Assembly (NCBI GenBank): GCA_031273925.1
Contig: JAISQW010000001.1
Location: 1 to 64,000 of the forward strand
DNA length: 64,000 nucleotides
Reading direction: 5' to 3'
Source of the DNA: Endomicrobium sp.
GTDB taxonomy: Bacteria > Elusimicrobiota > Endomicrobiia > Endomicrobiales > Endomicrobiaceae
Both the position numbers and the translations under genes were made by a program. Below, in pieces: positions 38,227 to 48,926 of this stretch. The notes beneath the pieces were generated by a model. That model was not told the DNA's origin. It saw nothing but the letters and a program-made list of their open reading frames with translations, and made no database searches. Positions within the stretch are counted from its first letter, which is position 1. Each line of letters starts with the position of its first letter.

Positions 38227-39511
38227 TAGAACAAACAAATGGGCTTCTTTAAATAAAATAGAATATGCAGATATGACTCCTGGTATTTCAAGAATAAAAA
38301 ATTTTCTTGAAGATGTAAATAATCCTCATGATAAAATAAAAGTAATTCATATAGCTGGCAGTAATGGTAAGGGATCTACTGCAACTTTTATTTCTGAAAT
38401 TTTGAAAACTTCAGGATATAAAACTGCTTTATACACTTCTCCTCATTTAACTAATATTACTGAAAGGTTTAAAATTAATAATGAAAATATCTCATTAAAA
38501 GTTTTGAATAATTTATTAAAAAAATATTCAAGTGTAGCATTAAAATATAGTCTCTCTTTCTTCGAATATATGACTGCTCTTGCGTTTATATATTTTGAAA
38601 AAAAAAAGGTTGATATTGCTGTATTTGAAACAGGACTTGGAGGACGTTTTGATGCAACCAACGTTATTAATAATCCTCTAATTTGTATTATAACTTCTAT
38701 TACAAAAGAACATCAAGAAATATTAGGTACTACTATAAGAAAAATAACTATAGAAAAAACTGGAATAATTAAAAAAGATACTTATATTGTATGCGGCAAA
38801 TTGCCAACAGAATCGATTTTTTTTATTAAAAACAAATTTACTAATGAAAAAATTTATTTATATGGTGAAAATTTTAAATTCTTAAATAATGCAACGATGA
38901 CGTCAGGACAAATATTTAATTATATAAGTGATGAAATAAAAATAAGAAATATAAAAATAAATCTTTTAGGTGAACATCAAGTTATTAATGCTTCAGTTGC
39001 TATTTGTGTCGCCAATTTACTTAATAAAATGGGATATTTTTTAATAAATAAAATTTCTATAAAAAAAGGGTTAGAAAATACTATTCTTTATGGTCGTTTT
39101 GATATAAGAGAAGTTAAAATGAACAATAAGAATTTTAAAATGATTATAGATGGTGCACATAATGTTCAAGGTGTAAAAGTGTTTATTAAAACATTAAAAC
39201 AACTTGATTATACAAAAAAAAGAAGAAATTTTATTTTTACTGTAATGAAAGAGAAAAAATATAAATATATGATAAAATATATATCTCCTTTTGTAAAAAA
39301 AATAATATTACCACACATAAATAATAATAGAGCAGTAAAACCTAATATTTTAAGCACTGAATTTAATAAATATGTCCCTAAAAATAAAATTTATATTGTA
39401 AATTCTGTAAAAATTGCTTGTGATATGATAGAAACTAGTGAAATAGTTATAGTGTTAGGATCTTTTTATCTTGTTGGAGAAGTATTATCTGTTATTAATA
39501 ATTTAAATTAA
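38216..39511 (+). CDS. folC: Folylpolyglutamate/dihydrofolate synthase
   Basis: IHIAGSNGKGSTATFISEILKTSGYKTALYTSPHL, ETGLGGRFDATN; downstream of accD. Confidence 0.94.
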   Translation: MMYNRTNKWASLNKIEYADMTPGISRIKNFLEDVNNPHDKIKVIHIAGSNGKGSTATFISEILKTSGYKTALYTSPHLTNITERFKINNENISLKVLNNLLKKYSSVALKYSLSFFEYMTALAFIYFEKKKVDIAVFETGLGGRFDATNVINNPLICIITSITKEHQEILGTTIRKITIEKTGIIKKDTYIVCGKLPTESIFFIKNKFTNEKIYLYGENFKFLNNATMTSGQIFNYISDEIKIRNIKINLLGEHQVINASVAICVANLLNKMGYFLINKISIKKGLENTILYGRFDIREVKMNNKNFKMIIDGAHNVQGVKVFIKTLKQLDYTKKRRNFIFTVMKEKKYKYMIKYISPFVKKIILPHINNNRAVKPNILSTEFNKYVPKNKIYIVNSVKIACDMIETSEIVIVLGSFYLVGEVLSVINNLN

Positions 39512-39562
39512 TAACTTACAAAATATAAGGTTAATTAGTTTTATTCTATATAAAAATCAAAT

Positions 39563-41566
39563 TTGTTAATGAATAAATTAATATTTTTAAAAGTTGTTAT
39601 AGTATTTGTTTTTATGTTTTTATCTTGTTACAACATTTTCTGTGATAATATATTTTTAACGGCTGACAATCTTGAATATGTTGAGAACAATAAGATTAGT
39701 GTAAAAGGTAATGTTTTTTTAAATTTTAAAGATGCAAAAATTTGTTCTGATTATGCTGAATTAAATATAAATAAAAAAATTGTAAACATACATGACAATG
39801 TAAGAATTGAAAAAAATGGTAATCTAATTATGGCAAAAAGTATTTTATACGATTACGGTAACAATAATATTAATTTAAAAAACATTTTTTTGTATTCTTC
39901 TTATATATTTTTAAGTTCAGAATTTGTGAAAAGTATAGAAAAAAATAAATTTGTAATACATAATATAAAACTTTCAAATTGTGATTTAGATAAACCTCAT
40001 ACTTATTTTAAAGCTAAACATGGAAAATTTATTTTAAATAAAAGGATAACTATTTATAATGCTGTGTTCTATATAAGAAAAATTCCGATATTTTATTTTC
40101 CTATAATTACAAAATCACTTTATGGGCATAAAGCATTATGGCCAAATTTAAAATTTGAATTTGTGAATACAGCTTTAGTAGGACAATCTTTGAAAACTTC
40201 TGTTTTTTGGTTTTTAAATAGGAATTTATCGTGCAAATTAAAATATGATTTTATTTACAATAGAAACAATAATGGGCATGGTATAGAACTAAATTATACA
40301 AATGCAAATGTAAAAGGTAATATACATTTATTCTATCTTCCTAAAAATTTAATTAATAAAAGATTATATATATTAAACTCTGATTATTTTTATAAAAACA
40401 AAAAAGGAATAGATATAAAATCTAAAACAGAGTTTAAAAATAATAAAGATTTTAATAATTTGTACAGTCAAAATAATTTAGAAAGAGTAAATAAACTAGA
40501 ATCTTATATAGCTATAACAAAATATAAAAGAAGAATGAATTTAATAATGGATATTAGACATGATATTATTTATGATAACTCAATTCTAAGATACAAAAAA
40601 TCATCAATAATATTACCTAGACTAACGTTAAATTTATTACCAAAAAACGTTTTTATGGGAATAAATTCCAATTTTTTTTTACAATTTATAAGCTATTACA
40701 ATAAACAATGTAATTTTAAAAAAGATAGTTACTATTATGAAAGTACAAGAAATTTATTAGTAAAATACACATTAAAAAGAGCACTAAGGTTGTATAGTAA
40801 AATTATATTAATTCCAAATTTAGAAATATATGGGTGTTGTTTTAACAGTGAAGATAATTTAACAAAATTTTATATCAAATGTAGAAAATCATTTGATGTA
40901 AATGTTAGAGTTTTAACTTGGATGGACATATATTTTAAATATTTTTATAAAACAAATATGGATTTTAAAAAAAAATGTTACTTCATTAATGATAATCTTT
41001 ATGATGTAGATTCAAGTGGTTTTATTTTAAATAATTATATATATATTGGGAATAAAGTTACACTTAAAAATGGTATAGAATACCACGACGATAGATCATT
41101 TTTTACTAATAAAAAATGTATACCATTTACTACTGAATTAGTATGCACATCTAATAATTTACTTGTATACCTAAAACATGTACAGTTTATAAATCCAAAT
41201 AGATTAGATGAATTTCATTTTTATATAAAAATAGGTGAATATTATAAAACATACTTAAATTTCGGAGTTTTTTATCAATATTATGATGAATTAGATAATT
41301 GTTTGAAGAATAACAAATTAAATAATATATTCGGTTTTGGAGTAAATATTCTGAACAAATGGAGATTAGATTATAACATAAAAACTACAATACCAAAAAA
41401 TTTTACACATTTAAAAATTAACGAACAAGAATTAATACTTCACAGAAATTTACATTGTTATAATGCTTGTGTAAAATTAAAAAGAACAAATTTTGAGCGT
41501 ATATTTTTATTTAAATTTGATCTAAAAACAAACTTAAATAGAAATATTAATAATCAACATTATTGA
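39563..41566 (+). CDS. lptD: LPS-assembly protein LptD (OstA family), divergent
   Basis: OstA-like N-terminal domain (LTADNLEYVENNKISVKGNVFLNFKDAKICSDYAELN) and IFYFPIITKS...ALWPNLKF followed by beta-rich region. Confidence 0.85.
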   Translation: MLMNKLIFLKVVIVFVFMFLSCYNIFCDNIFLTADNLEYVENNKISVKGNVFLNFKDAKICSDYAELNINKKIVNIHDNVRIEKNGNLIMAKSILYDYGNNNINLKNIFLYSSYIFLSSEFVKSIEKNKFVIHNIKLSNCDLDKPHTYFKAKHGKFILNKRITIYNAVFYIRKIPIFYFPIITKSLYGHKALWPNLKFEFVNTALVGQSLKTSVFWFLNRNLSCKLKYDFIYNRNNNGHGIELNYTNANVKGNIHLFYLPKNLINKRLYILNSDYFYKNKKGIDIKSKTEFKNNKDFNNLYSQNNLERVNKLESYIAITKYKRRMNLIMDIRHDIIYDNSILRYKKSSIILPRLTLNLLPKNVFMGINSNFFLQFISYYNKQCNFKKDSYYYESTRNLLVKYTLKRALRLYSKIILIPNLEIYGCCFNSEDNLTKFYIKCRKSFDVNVRVLTWMDIYFKYFYKTNMDFKKKCYFINDNLYDVDSSGFILNNYIYIGNKVTLKNGIEYHDDRSFFTNKKCIPFTTELVCTSNNLLVYLKHVQFINPNRLDEFHFYIKIGEYYKTYLNFGVFYQYYDELDNCLKNNKLNNIFGFGVNILNKWRLDYNIKTTIPKNFTHLKINEQELILHRNLHCYNACVKLKRTNFERIFLFKFDLKTNLNRNINNQHY

Positions 41567-41636
41567 TATTTTTTTACATATATTTAATGTACAATTTCTT
41601 GTTAAAAAATATTTAAAAAAATTAAAATATACAATT

Positions 41637-41724
41637 GGAGAGGTGTCCGAGTTGGTTTAAGGAGTTAGTTTCGAAAACTAATATATAGAAAACTATATCG
41701 TGGGTTCGAATCCCACTCTCTCCA
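41637..41724 (+). tRNA. tRNA-Ser (CGA)
   Basis: GGAGAGG/TCTCTCC acceptor, long variable arm, anticodon loop ttCGAaa, T-arm gtgggttcgaatcccac. Confidence 0.93.
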
Positions 41725-42070
41725 TATTGTAATAAGATTATAAATATTTTTTAAAAAACTACTATAATCCAAGTTTTTACTTTATTATTTTAATAATATT
41801 CTTTTTATTATGTTTGTTTTAAAGTTTATTTATATGTGAAATAATATGTAAAATTTATACGAAAAGATTAAAATAGAAATAATTACTGCAAATAATTTTT
41901 TACAATAATATATAAGAGATAAAATAAATGTTATTTCTGGTTTTAATTTTTAGTATGATATAGTATTAATAAACAAAACAAATAACTGTTTATTTATTAT
42001 GTATAAGTTAGTTTGTCTTATTTTAATAAAAACTATAAACTTTTATAATTTTAAAATACTGGGGTAAATT

Positions 42071-43390
42071 ATGGAACAGTTTAAAAAAAGTAATTTACGA
42101 CGCGAGCTTCAAAATCGTCATATACAATTCATTGCTTTTGGTGGAACAATTGGTACAGGATTATTTTTAGGAACAAGCATCACAGTATCTTTAGCTGGAC
42201 CATCTGTTATTTTTAGCTATTTAATTTCTGGATTTATAGTTTTTTTACTTATGCGACAATTAGCTGAAATGATTACAGAAGAACCTGTTGCAGGTTCATT
42301 TAGTCATTTTGCCTATAAATATTGGAGTAATTTTTCTGGGCTTTTATCTGGTTGGAGTTATTGGTTTATTCAAATTATATCAGGTATAGCAGCACTAACT
42401 TCTGTTTCTGCATATACTCTTTATTGGTTTCCGTCAATACCTACATGGAAAACAGCACTCTTTTTTTTTGTAGTAGTAAATACTGTAAGTTTTTTAACCA
42501 TAAAAGCTTATGGAGAAATAGAGTTTTGGTTTTCAGTTGTAAAAGTAACAGCTGTTTGTGCCATGATTTTAGTTGGAATATATATATTATTTATGAATTC
42601 TACTTTAATCACAGGCGCTACTATTAAAAATTTATGGATGCCAGCTATAGTTGGTAAACATGCTGGTGACTCATTATTTGGTGGTTTTTTCCCGTATGGT
42701 GTTACAGGTTTTATAACAGTTATTCCAATGGCAATTTTTGCTTTTGATGGTTTAGAATATATAGGAATTACAGCAGCAGAAACTTCAAATCCAAAAGTAA
42801 CTATTCCAAAAGCTACTAATCAAGTTGTATTTCGTACTTTGATGCTCTATGTAGGCTCTACTTTTGTACTTTTATCATTATATCATTGGAGTAATTTACA
42901 TGAAACAGACATACCATTTGTTATGATATTTGACAAAATAGGATTTAGATATGCTGCTTGGTCACTTAATTTTATAATTTTAACTGCTGCGTTATCAGTT
43001 TACAATGGATGTATTTACAGTAGTAGTCGTACACTTTATGGTCTTGCTTTACAAAATGGTGCACCTAAGATTTTTTTAAAGACAACAAAAAAAGGTATAC
43101 CAATTTATTCTAATATTTTAGATGGTATTTTAACATTCTTAGTGGTACCATTAAATTATTTTATTACAAACTGGTTTGAAGCTTTTCAAATAATTGTTCA
43201 ATTCATAGTGGCATGCATTCTTATTAGTTGGATATTAATCACAATTTCTCATATGAAATTTAAAAAACAAAAAAAAATAGAAAATTATAAAACTATATTT
43301 CCTACACCATTTTATCCTTACTCAAGTTATCTTACGCTTATATTTACAATATTTATTTTCATTACTTTGATTATAAAATATTTTTTTTGA
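42071..43390 (+). CDS. Amino acid permease (APC superfamily, AAT family)
   Basis: LRRELQNRHIQFIAFGGTIGTGLFLGTSITVSLAGPSVIFSYLISG, AAETSNPKVTIPKATNQVVFR; 12 TM. Confidence 0.93.
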   Translation: MEQFKKSNLRRELQNRHIQFIAFGGTIGTGLFLGTSITVSLAGPSVIFSYLISGFIVFLLMRQLAEMITEEPVAGSFSHFAYKYWSNFSGLLSGWSYWFIQIISGIAALTSVSAYTLYWFPSIPTWKTALFFFVVVNTVSFLTIKAYGEIEFWFSVVKVTAVCAMILVGIYILFMNSTLITGATIKNLWMPAIVGKHAGDSLFGGFFPYGVTGFITVIPMAIFAFDGLEYIGITAAETSNPKVTIPKATNQVVFRTLMLYVGSTFVLLSLYHWSNLHETDIPFVMIFDKIGFRYAAWSLNFIILTAALSVYNGCIYSSSRTLYGLALQNGAPKIFLKTTKKGIPIYSNILDGILTFLVVPLNYFITNWFEAFQIIVQFIVACILISWILITISHMKFKKQKKIENYKTIFPTPFYPYSSYLTLIFTIFIFITLIIKYFF

Positions 43391-43428
43391 TTTAAAAATG
43401 ATAAATGTTTGGTTTTATAATTAAATGA

Positions 43429-43457
43429 TTGACAATTAATATAAATACTGATAGAAT
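43429..43457 (+). promoter_or_regulatory. Predicted sigma70 promoter TTGACA-N17-TAGAAT upstream of ackA
   Basis: -35 TTGACA 43429-43434, spacer 17 nt, -10 TAGAAT 43452-43457; ackA start 43513. Confidence 0.7.
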
Positions 43458-43512
43458 TTGTTGTGTTTTATTTTTAGATGTTTGCAATTTTAAATAAAGG
43501 GTTTATATAGGA

Positions 43513-44730
43513 ATGAAAGTTTTGGTGCTTAATTGTGGATCGTCATCGGTTAAATATACATTATTTAAAATGAATGATAAAGACGAAAAAAAAATAGCGT
43601 GGGGAATAATTGAGCGAATAGGTCTTGAAGATGTATATTATAAAAGACAAATAATAAATTGCATTGAAAAAAAAGAAACAGTAAATATTAAAAATCATAC
43701 TGAAGCTGTAGAGCTTTTAATAAAAGATCTGCTACATAAAAAAAAAGGAATTATTTCAAATATAAACGAAATTTTTGTAGTTGGCCACAGAGTTGTTAAC
43801 GGTGGTAATAAATTTTCTAAATCTGTTTTGGTTACAAAAAATGTAAAAAAAAATCTAAAAGATTGTTTTTCTATAGCTCCTCTACATAACTTTGCTAATT
43901 ATATGGGAATTCTTGCTGTAGAAAAAATTCTTCCTGGAATACCTTCAGTTTTAGTATTTGATACAGTTTTTCATAAAACTATTCCAGATTATGCATATAT
44001 GTATGCTTTACCATATGAATTATATAAAAAAGATCATATAAGAAAATATGGATTTCATGGTATTTCTCATAATTATGTTTCACAAAAAGCAGCTGAAATG
44101 TTTGATAAACCTTTAAATAAACTAAATTTAATCACAGCACATTTAGGGAATGGTAGTAGTATAACTGCCATTAAAAAAGGAAAAGTTTTAGATACTTCTA
44201 TGGGTTTTACACCTCTGCAAGGTTTAGTAATGGGTACGAGATGTGGTGATATTGATCCTGCTGTGATAATTTATCTTTTAGATAAATATTCACAGTATAG
44301 AAACAATATTACGCTGTTGAATGATTTGCTAAATAAAAAAAGTGGATTGCTTGGAATATCTGGTATTTCGTGTGATATGAGGGATATTATGCAAGCTATT
44401 AAAAATAAAAATACAAAAGCAATTCTCGCTTTTAAAATGTTTATATATAGTATTAAAAAATATATATGTGCTTATTATGGTATCCTAAATGGTATTGATG
44501 GTTTAATTTTTACTGGTGGTATTGGTGAAAATTCTGCAAATGTAAGAGAATTAATATGTAAAAATTTGGATTCTCTAAATATTAAAATAAATTCAAAAAG
44601 TAATAAAAACTACTCAGGTGTTGCGAAATTCGTTTCACCGAAAAATTCAATAGTAAAATTATTAGTCATACCTACAAACGAAGAATTATTGATTGCTAGA
44701 GAGTCTAAAAATGTAATAGTATCTAATTAA
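43513..44730 (+). CDS. ackA: Acetate kinase
   Basis: [71 protein letters not shown]. Confidence 0.97.
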   Translation: MKVLVLNCGSSSVKYTLFKMNDKDEKKIAWGIIERIGLEDVYYKRQIINCIEKKETVNIKNHTEAVELLIKDLLHKKKGIISNINEIFVVGHRVVNGGNKFSKSVLVTKNVKKNLKDCFSIAPLHNFANYMGILAVEKILPGIPSVLVFDTVFHKTIPDYAYMYALPYELYKKDHIRKYGFHGISHNYVSQKAAEMFDKPLNKLNLITAHLGNGSSITAIKKGKVLDTSMGFTPLQGLVMGTRCGDIDPAVIIYLLDKYSQYRNNITLLNDLLNKKSGLLGISGISCDMRDIMQAIKNKNTKAILAFKMFIYSIKKYICAYYGILNGIDGLIFTGGIGENSANVRELICKNLDSLNIKINSKSNKNYSGVAKFVSPKNSIVKLLVIPTNEELLIARESKNVIVSN

Positions 44731-44778
44731 TTTTATATTTTTTTGAAATTATTTATTACTATGAAAATATATAAACAT

Positions 44779-44806
44779 GCAACCATAATAATTTATTTGT
44801 GGTTGC
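44779..44806 (+). terminator. Stem-loop downstream of ackA (GCAACCATAA...TTGTGGTTGC) with following T-rich tail
   Basis: 10-bp stem (one T-G), loop taatttat, followed by tttaagttttt. Confidence 0.5.
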
Positions 44807-44862
44807 TTTAAGTTTTTGCTTTGAAATAAATAGTATAGTATTTAAATAGGAGGTTAAATTAA

Positions 44863-45093
44863 ATGCCAAATCCAAAGAGGAAACATACTCCTCATCGCAG
44901 GGATTGTAGAAGGATGGCGAATTCAAAACTTAAATATCCGAATTTGAGTAAATGTTCAAATTGTGGATTTGTAAAAATACCACATAATGTGTGTTTAAAA
45001 TGTGGTTTTTATAATAATGAATCAATTATAGTTGTTAAAAAAGAAAATAAAAATTTCAAACAATATGGTAATAAAAAGGTTGGTAAACAATGA
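44863..45093 (+). CDS. rpmF: 50S ribosomal protein L32
   Basis: MPNPKRKHTPHRRDCRRMANSKLKYPNLSKCSNCGFVKIPHNVCLKCGFYNN; SD aggaggt; precedes plsX. Confidence 0.95.
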   Translation: MPNPKRKHTPHRRDCRRMANSKLKYPNLSKCSNCGFVKIPHNVCLKCGFYNNESIIVVKKENKNFKQYGNKKVGKQ

Positions 45094-46106
45094 TAGTTGC
45101 GCTTGATGCAATGGGTGGTGATTTTGCACCTACTTCAACAGTTGAAGGTGCAATTCTTGCAGCAAAGGAATGTAAACATAAAATATTACTTGTAGGTAAT
45201 AAAAAATGTATAGATGCAGAAATATTAAAATATAAAAAGATATATAATCTTGAAGCTCTTAATATAGAAGTAATGAATGCATCAGAAATTATTAATATGG
45301 ATGAACATCATCCAGCAAAAGCAGTTCGTAACAAAAAAAATTCTTCTTTATCAATTTGTGCTAAACTTGTTGCAGATGGAAATGCTGATGTATTTGTTTC
45401 AATGGGTAATTCTGGAGCGATTATGACAGCAGCTCTCTTTTATTTAAAAAGAATAGAAGGTGTTTTAAGACCAGCAATTTCGACAATTTTTCCAACTATA
45501 GATGGACATTGTATCATTTCTGATATAGGAGCTAATGTTAATTGTAAGCCGGAACATTTAGTACAATTTGGAATAATGTCTAGTTTATTTTGTGAAAAAG
45601 TAATTGGCATTAAAAATCCACGTGTTGCTCTAGTTTCAATTGGTGAAGAACCAATAAAAGGTAATGAGCTAACATTGACTACTTTTAAACTTTTTGAGAA
45701 AACAAAGATTAATTTTGTAGGAAATATTGAAGGTAGAGATATTCCGAAATCTAAGGCAGATGTTATTATATGTGATGGTTTTGTTGGAAATGTAATATTA
45801 AAGCTTAGTGAAGGACTTGCAGAGATGATGCTTAAACTTGCAAGAAAAGAATTTAAAAAACATCCCATAACATGGGCAGCACTTCCTTTTTTGTGGTTTG
45901 CAATTAAAAATTTAAGGAAAAAATTAGATTATGCAGAATCTGGAGGAGCTCCACTATTAGGTGTTAATGGCGTTTGTATAGTAGGTCACGGGAGTTCAAA
46001 TGGTAAAGCAGTAAAAAATGCAATTCTTGTTGGTATAAAAACTGCTGAACACAATATTGCTAATGATATTAGAGGAATTATAACAAGTTACAATAAAGGT
46101 TATTAA
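45090..46106 (+). CDS. plsX: Phosphate acyltransferase PlsX
   Basis: IVALDAMGGDFAPTSTVEGAILA, GALMTAAL-like NSGAIMTAALF, GVNGVCIVGHGSSNGKAVKNAI. Confidence 0.97.
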   Translation: MIVALDAMGGDFAPTSTVEGAILAAKECKHKILLVGNKKCIDAEILKYKKIYNLEALNIEVMNASEIINMDEHHPAKAVRNKKNSSLSICAKLVADGNADVFVSMGNSGAIMTAALFYLKRIEGVLRPAISTIFPTIDGHCIISDIGANVNCKPEHLVQFGIMSSLFCEKVIGIKNPRVALVSIGEEPIKGNELTLTTFKLFEKTKINFVGNIEGRDIPKSKADVIICDGFVGNVILKLSEGLAEMMLKLARKEFKKHPITWAALPFLWFAIKNLRKKLDYAESGGAPLLGVNGVCIVGHGSSNGKAVKNAILVGIKTAEHNIANDIRGIITSYNKGY

Positions 46107-46108
46107 AA

Positions 46109-47107
46109 ATGAGTAGAAAAATAGGAGTGAAAATTTTAGGAACTGGATCTTATTTTCCTAAAAAAATTATTACTAATATAGATTTAGAAAAAAAAGTCAA
46201 AACTTCAGATGAATGGATAACTACTAGAACTGGTATAAAAGAAAGAAGAATATCTAAAAAAAATGAATTAACATCTGATCTTGCTTTCAAAGCTTCTCTT
46301 GAAGCTTTGAAAGTTACTGATATTTTACCTGAACAAATAGATTTGATACTTGTTGCAACTATTACTCCTGATATGTTTTTTCCATCAACAGCTTGTTTTT
46401 TACAAAAAAAATTGTATTCATCTATATCATCGCAAAAACCAGCTTTTGATTTATCTGCTGCGTGTAGTGGTTTTATTTATGGAATTACAATAGCAAGAGC
46501 TTTTATTAAATCTGGTCTTTATAAGACCATTTTATTAGTAGGCGCAGAGGAACTTTCGAAAATTACAGATTGGACAGATAGAAGTACTTGTGTTTTATTT
46601 GGAGATGGGGCTGGTGCAATGATTTTATCTGCTTCTGATACAGATGATGACATTTTAGCAACATACCTTGGAGCTGATGGATCATATTCAGATCTACTTT
46701 TTATGCCTGCTGGAGGTACAGCAAATCCTGCAACAATAAATACTGTTGAAACAAAATTACATACAATAAAAATGGATGGTATGCATGTTTTTAAAGTTGC
46801 TGTACCAAAAATGACTCTTGCTGGTAAAAAAGCTCTAGAACTTTCTGGCAAGAAGTTAAAAGATATAAAACTTTTTATACCTCATCAAGCTAATATGAGG
46901 ATAATTAAAGCTGTTGCAAAAAAAATGAATATTTCTATGGATAAAGTTTTTGTAAATATTCATAAAACAGGTAATATTTCATCAGCCACTACTATTACAG
47001 CTTTAGATGAAGCTATAAAATCTGGTAAAATTAAAAGTGGAGATCTCGTGGAATTAATAGCATTTGGGGCTGGTTTTACGTGGGGAGCCGCAGTAATAAG
47101 AATTTAA
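46109..47107 (+). CDS. fabH: Beta-ketoacyl-ACP synthase III
   Basis: KILGTGSYFPKKIITN, SDEWITTRTGIKERRI, FDLSAACSGFIYG, IPHQANMRIIKAVAKKM. Confidence 0.97.
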   Translation: MSRKIGVKILGTGSYFPKKIITNIDLEKKVKTSDEWITTRTGIKERRISKKNELTSDLAFKASLEALKVTDILPEQIDLILVATITPDMFFPSTACFLQKKLYSSISSQKPAFDLSAACSGFIYGITIARAFIKSGLYKTILLVGAEELSKITDWTDRSTCVLFGDGAGAMILSASDTDDDILATYLGADGSYSDLLFMPAGGTANPATINTVETKLHTIKMDGMHVFKVAVPKMTLAGKKALELSGKKLKDIKLFIPHQANMRIIKAVAKKMNISMDKVFVNIHKTGNISSATTITALDEAIKSGKIKSGDLVELIAFGAGFTWGAAVIRI

Positions 47108-47138
47108 TATTTAATTATATACAAGGATTTTATAACAA

Positions 47139-48074
47139 TTGAAAAAAATAGCATTAATATTCCCAGGGCAAGGTACGCAATATATTGGAATGGGTAAAGA
47201 TATTTACAATAAATATACAAAAGCAAGAAAAATAATAGATTCGGCTGGTAGTGATCTTAGTAAAATTATTTTTGAAGGTGAAGAAAAAACATTACAGCTT
47301 ACTAAATATGCTCAACCTGCGATATTTACTGTTAGCGTAGCAATATTTGAAGTTTTTAGAGAGTTATTTAATATGCATGATGTTGAATTTATTGCTGCTG
47401 GACACTCAGTAGGAGAATATTCTGCTTTATATGCAGCAGGTTTTTTTAATTTTAAAGATGGATTAGACATGGTAAGATCTAGAGGAGAATTTATTCAAAA
47501 AGCATCTGAAAATAATCCTGGGACAATGGTTGCAATTATTGGCATAAGTGATGTTTCTAAAATTGAATATATATGTAAAAAAGTTTCTTACTTTGGTATT
47601 TGTGAAATAGCTAATTTTAACTCTCGCGAGCAAATTGTTATATCAGGGAATATAGAAGCTATTAATAAAGCTGTTGAACTTGCAAAAGAACTAGGAGCTT
47701 TAAAAACAATTTTCTTAAATGTTTCTGGTCCATTTCATTCTTCTCTTATGTCATCTGCTGCATATAATATGTCTCAAAAACTTAAAAAATATAATTTTAG
47801 CGTACCGTTTTTTGGAGTATATACAAATTATGATGCGTTATGTACATTCGACAGATTTTCTATTAAAGAAAAACTTGCACTTCAAATTAAAAGTCCAGTA
47901 AAATGGAGTGAGAGCATTAATAATATTATTAATTCAGGATTTGATAAATTTATTGAAATTGGCAGTGGTAGAGTTTTAACTGGACTTTTAAAAAAAATAG
48001 ACAGGTCAAAAAAAACATTTAATATAACAGACTCTATAAGTTTAAAAAAAACATTGGAGGATATAAATAAATGA
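47139..48074 (+). CDS. fabD: Malonyl-CoA:ACP transacylase
   Basis: ALIFPGQGTQYIGMGKDIY, AAGHSVGEYSALYAAG; TTG start. Confidence 0.96.
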   Translation: MKKIALIFPGQGTQYIGMGKDIYNKYTKARKIIDSAGSDLSKIIFEGEEKTLQLTKYAQPAIFTVSVAIFEVFRELFNMHDVEFIAAGHSVGEYSALYAAGFFNFKDGLDMVRSRGEFIQKASENNPGTMVAIIGISDVSKIEYICKKVSYFGICEIANFNSREQIVISGNIEAINKAVELAKELGALKTIFLNVSGPFHSSLMSSAAYNMSQKLKKYNFSVPFFGVYTNYDALCTFDRFSIKEKLALQIKSPVKWSESINNIINSGFDKFIEIGSGRVLTGLLKKIDRSKKTFNITDSISLKKTLEDINK

Positions 48075-48814
48075 AATTATATGGAAAAACAGCTATTATA
48101 ACTGGTTCTGCTCAAGGTATAGGTAAGGCAATTGCTGAAATTTTTGCATTAGAAAAAGCTAAAATTGTAATTTCTGACATTAATGAAAAATTGGCTAAAA
48201 AAACAGCAAATGAAATAAAATCAAAATATGACACTGAGGTTATCACTGTTGCAGGTGACGTTTCTGATAAAGAATATTGTAAAAATTTAATAAAAATTTC
48301 TCTAGAAAAATTCTCTAAAATAGATATATTAATTAATAATGCTGGACTTACAAAAGATAATCTTGTGATAAGAATGAGTGAAATTGAATGGGATAGGGTT
48401 ATAGCAGTTAATTTGAAGGGTGTTTTCAATTGTATAAAAGCTATTGCCAAATCAATGTTTAAACAAAAATATGGTAAAATAATAAACATAGCTTCCGTAG
48501 TTGGTGAAATAGGAAATTTTGGTCAGATAAACTATTCTGCGTCAAAAGGTGGAGTTATAGCAATAACAAAAACTTGTGCAAAAGAGTTTGCGGCAAAAAA
48601 TATTTTGGTAAATGCTGTATCACCTGGATTTATTCGTACCGAAATGACAAATAAACTAACAGAATCTCAAAAACAATTCCTTATTTCAAAAATTCCACTC
48701 TCGAGGTTTGGTGACGTTTCTGATATAGCAAAAGCAGTTTTATTTTTTGCAAGTGATGATTCATCTTATATAACAGGGCATGTTTTAGCAGTTAATGGAG
48801 GAATGTATATGTAA
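48071..48814 (+). CDS. fabG: 3-oxoacyl-ACP reductase
   Basis: SDR: AIITGSAQGIGKAIAEIFA, NNAGLTKDNLVIRM, YSASKGGVIAITKTCAKEFA. Confidence 0.97.
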   Translation: MKLYGKTAIITGSAQGIGKAIAEIFALEKAKIVISDINEKLAKKTANEIKSKYDTEVITVAGDVSDKEYCKNLIKISLEKFSKIDILINNAGLTKDNLVIRMSEIEWDRVIAVNLKGVFNCIKAIAKSMFKQKYGKIINIASVVGEIGNFGQINYSASKGGVIAITKTCAKEFAAKNILVNAVSPGFIRTEMTNKLTESQKQFLISKIPLSRFGDVSDIAKAVLFFASDDSSYITGHVLAVNGGMYM

Positions 48815-48926
48815 ATTTGTAAATCAATGTTTGTTGGTATATATTTATTTGTATTATGAGTTTTTATCTAGTTAAAAAAATAATCAATTTTGAATTATGA
48901 TTATAGAAAAGGGGGGGATTATATAA

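Noticed and set aside
42352-42627. 91-aa + strand ORF inside the permease gene
   Set aside because: Alternative-frame ORF within a clearly conserved membrane protein.
48112-48489. 125-aa minus-strand ORF antisense to fabG; likewise 45440-45868 (plsX), 46519-46851 (fabH), 59532-59942 (hisG), 1905-2219 (rplA), 49144-49623 (fabF)
   Set aside because: All lie opposite strongly conserved CDSs with no recognisable motif or own SD; treated as spurious.
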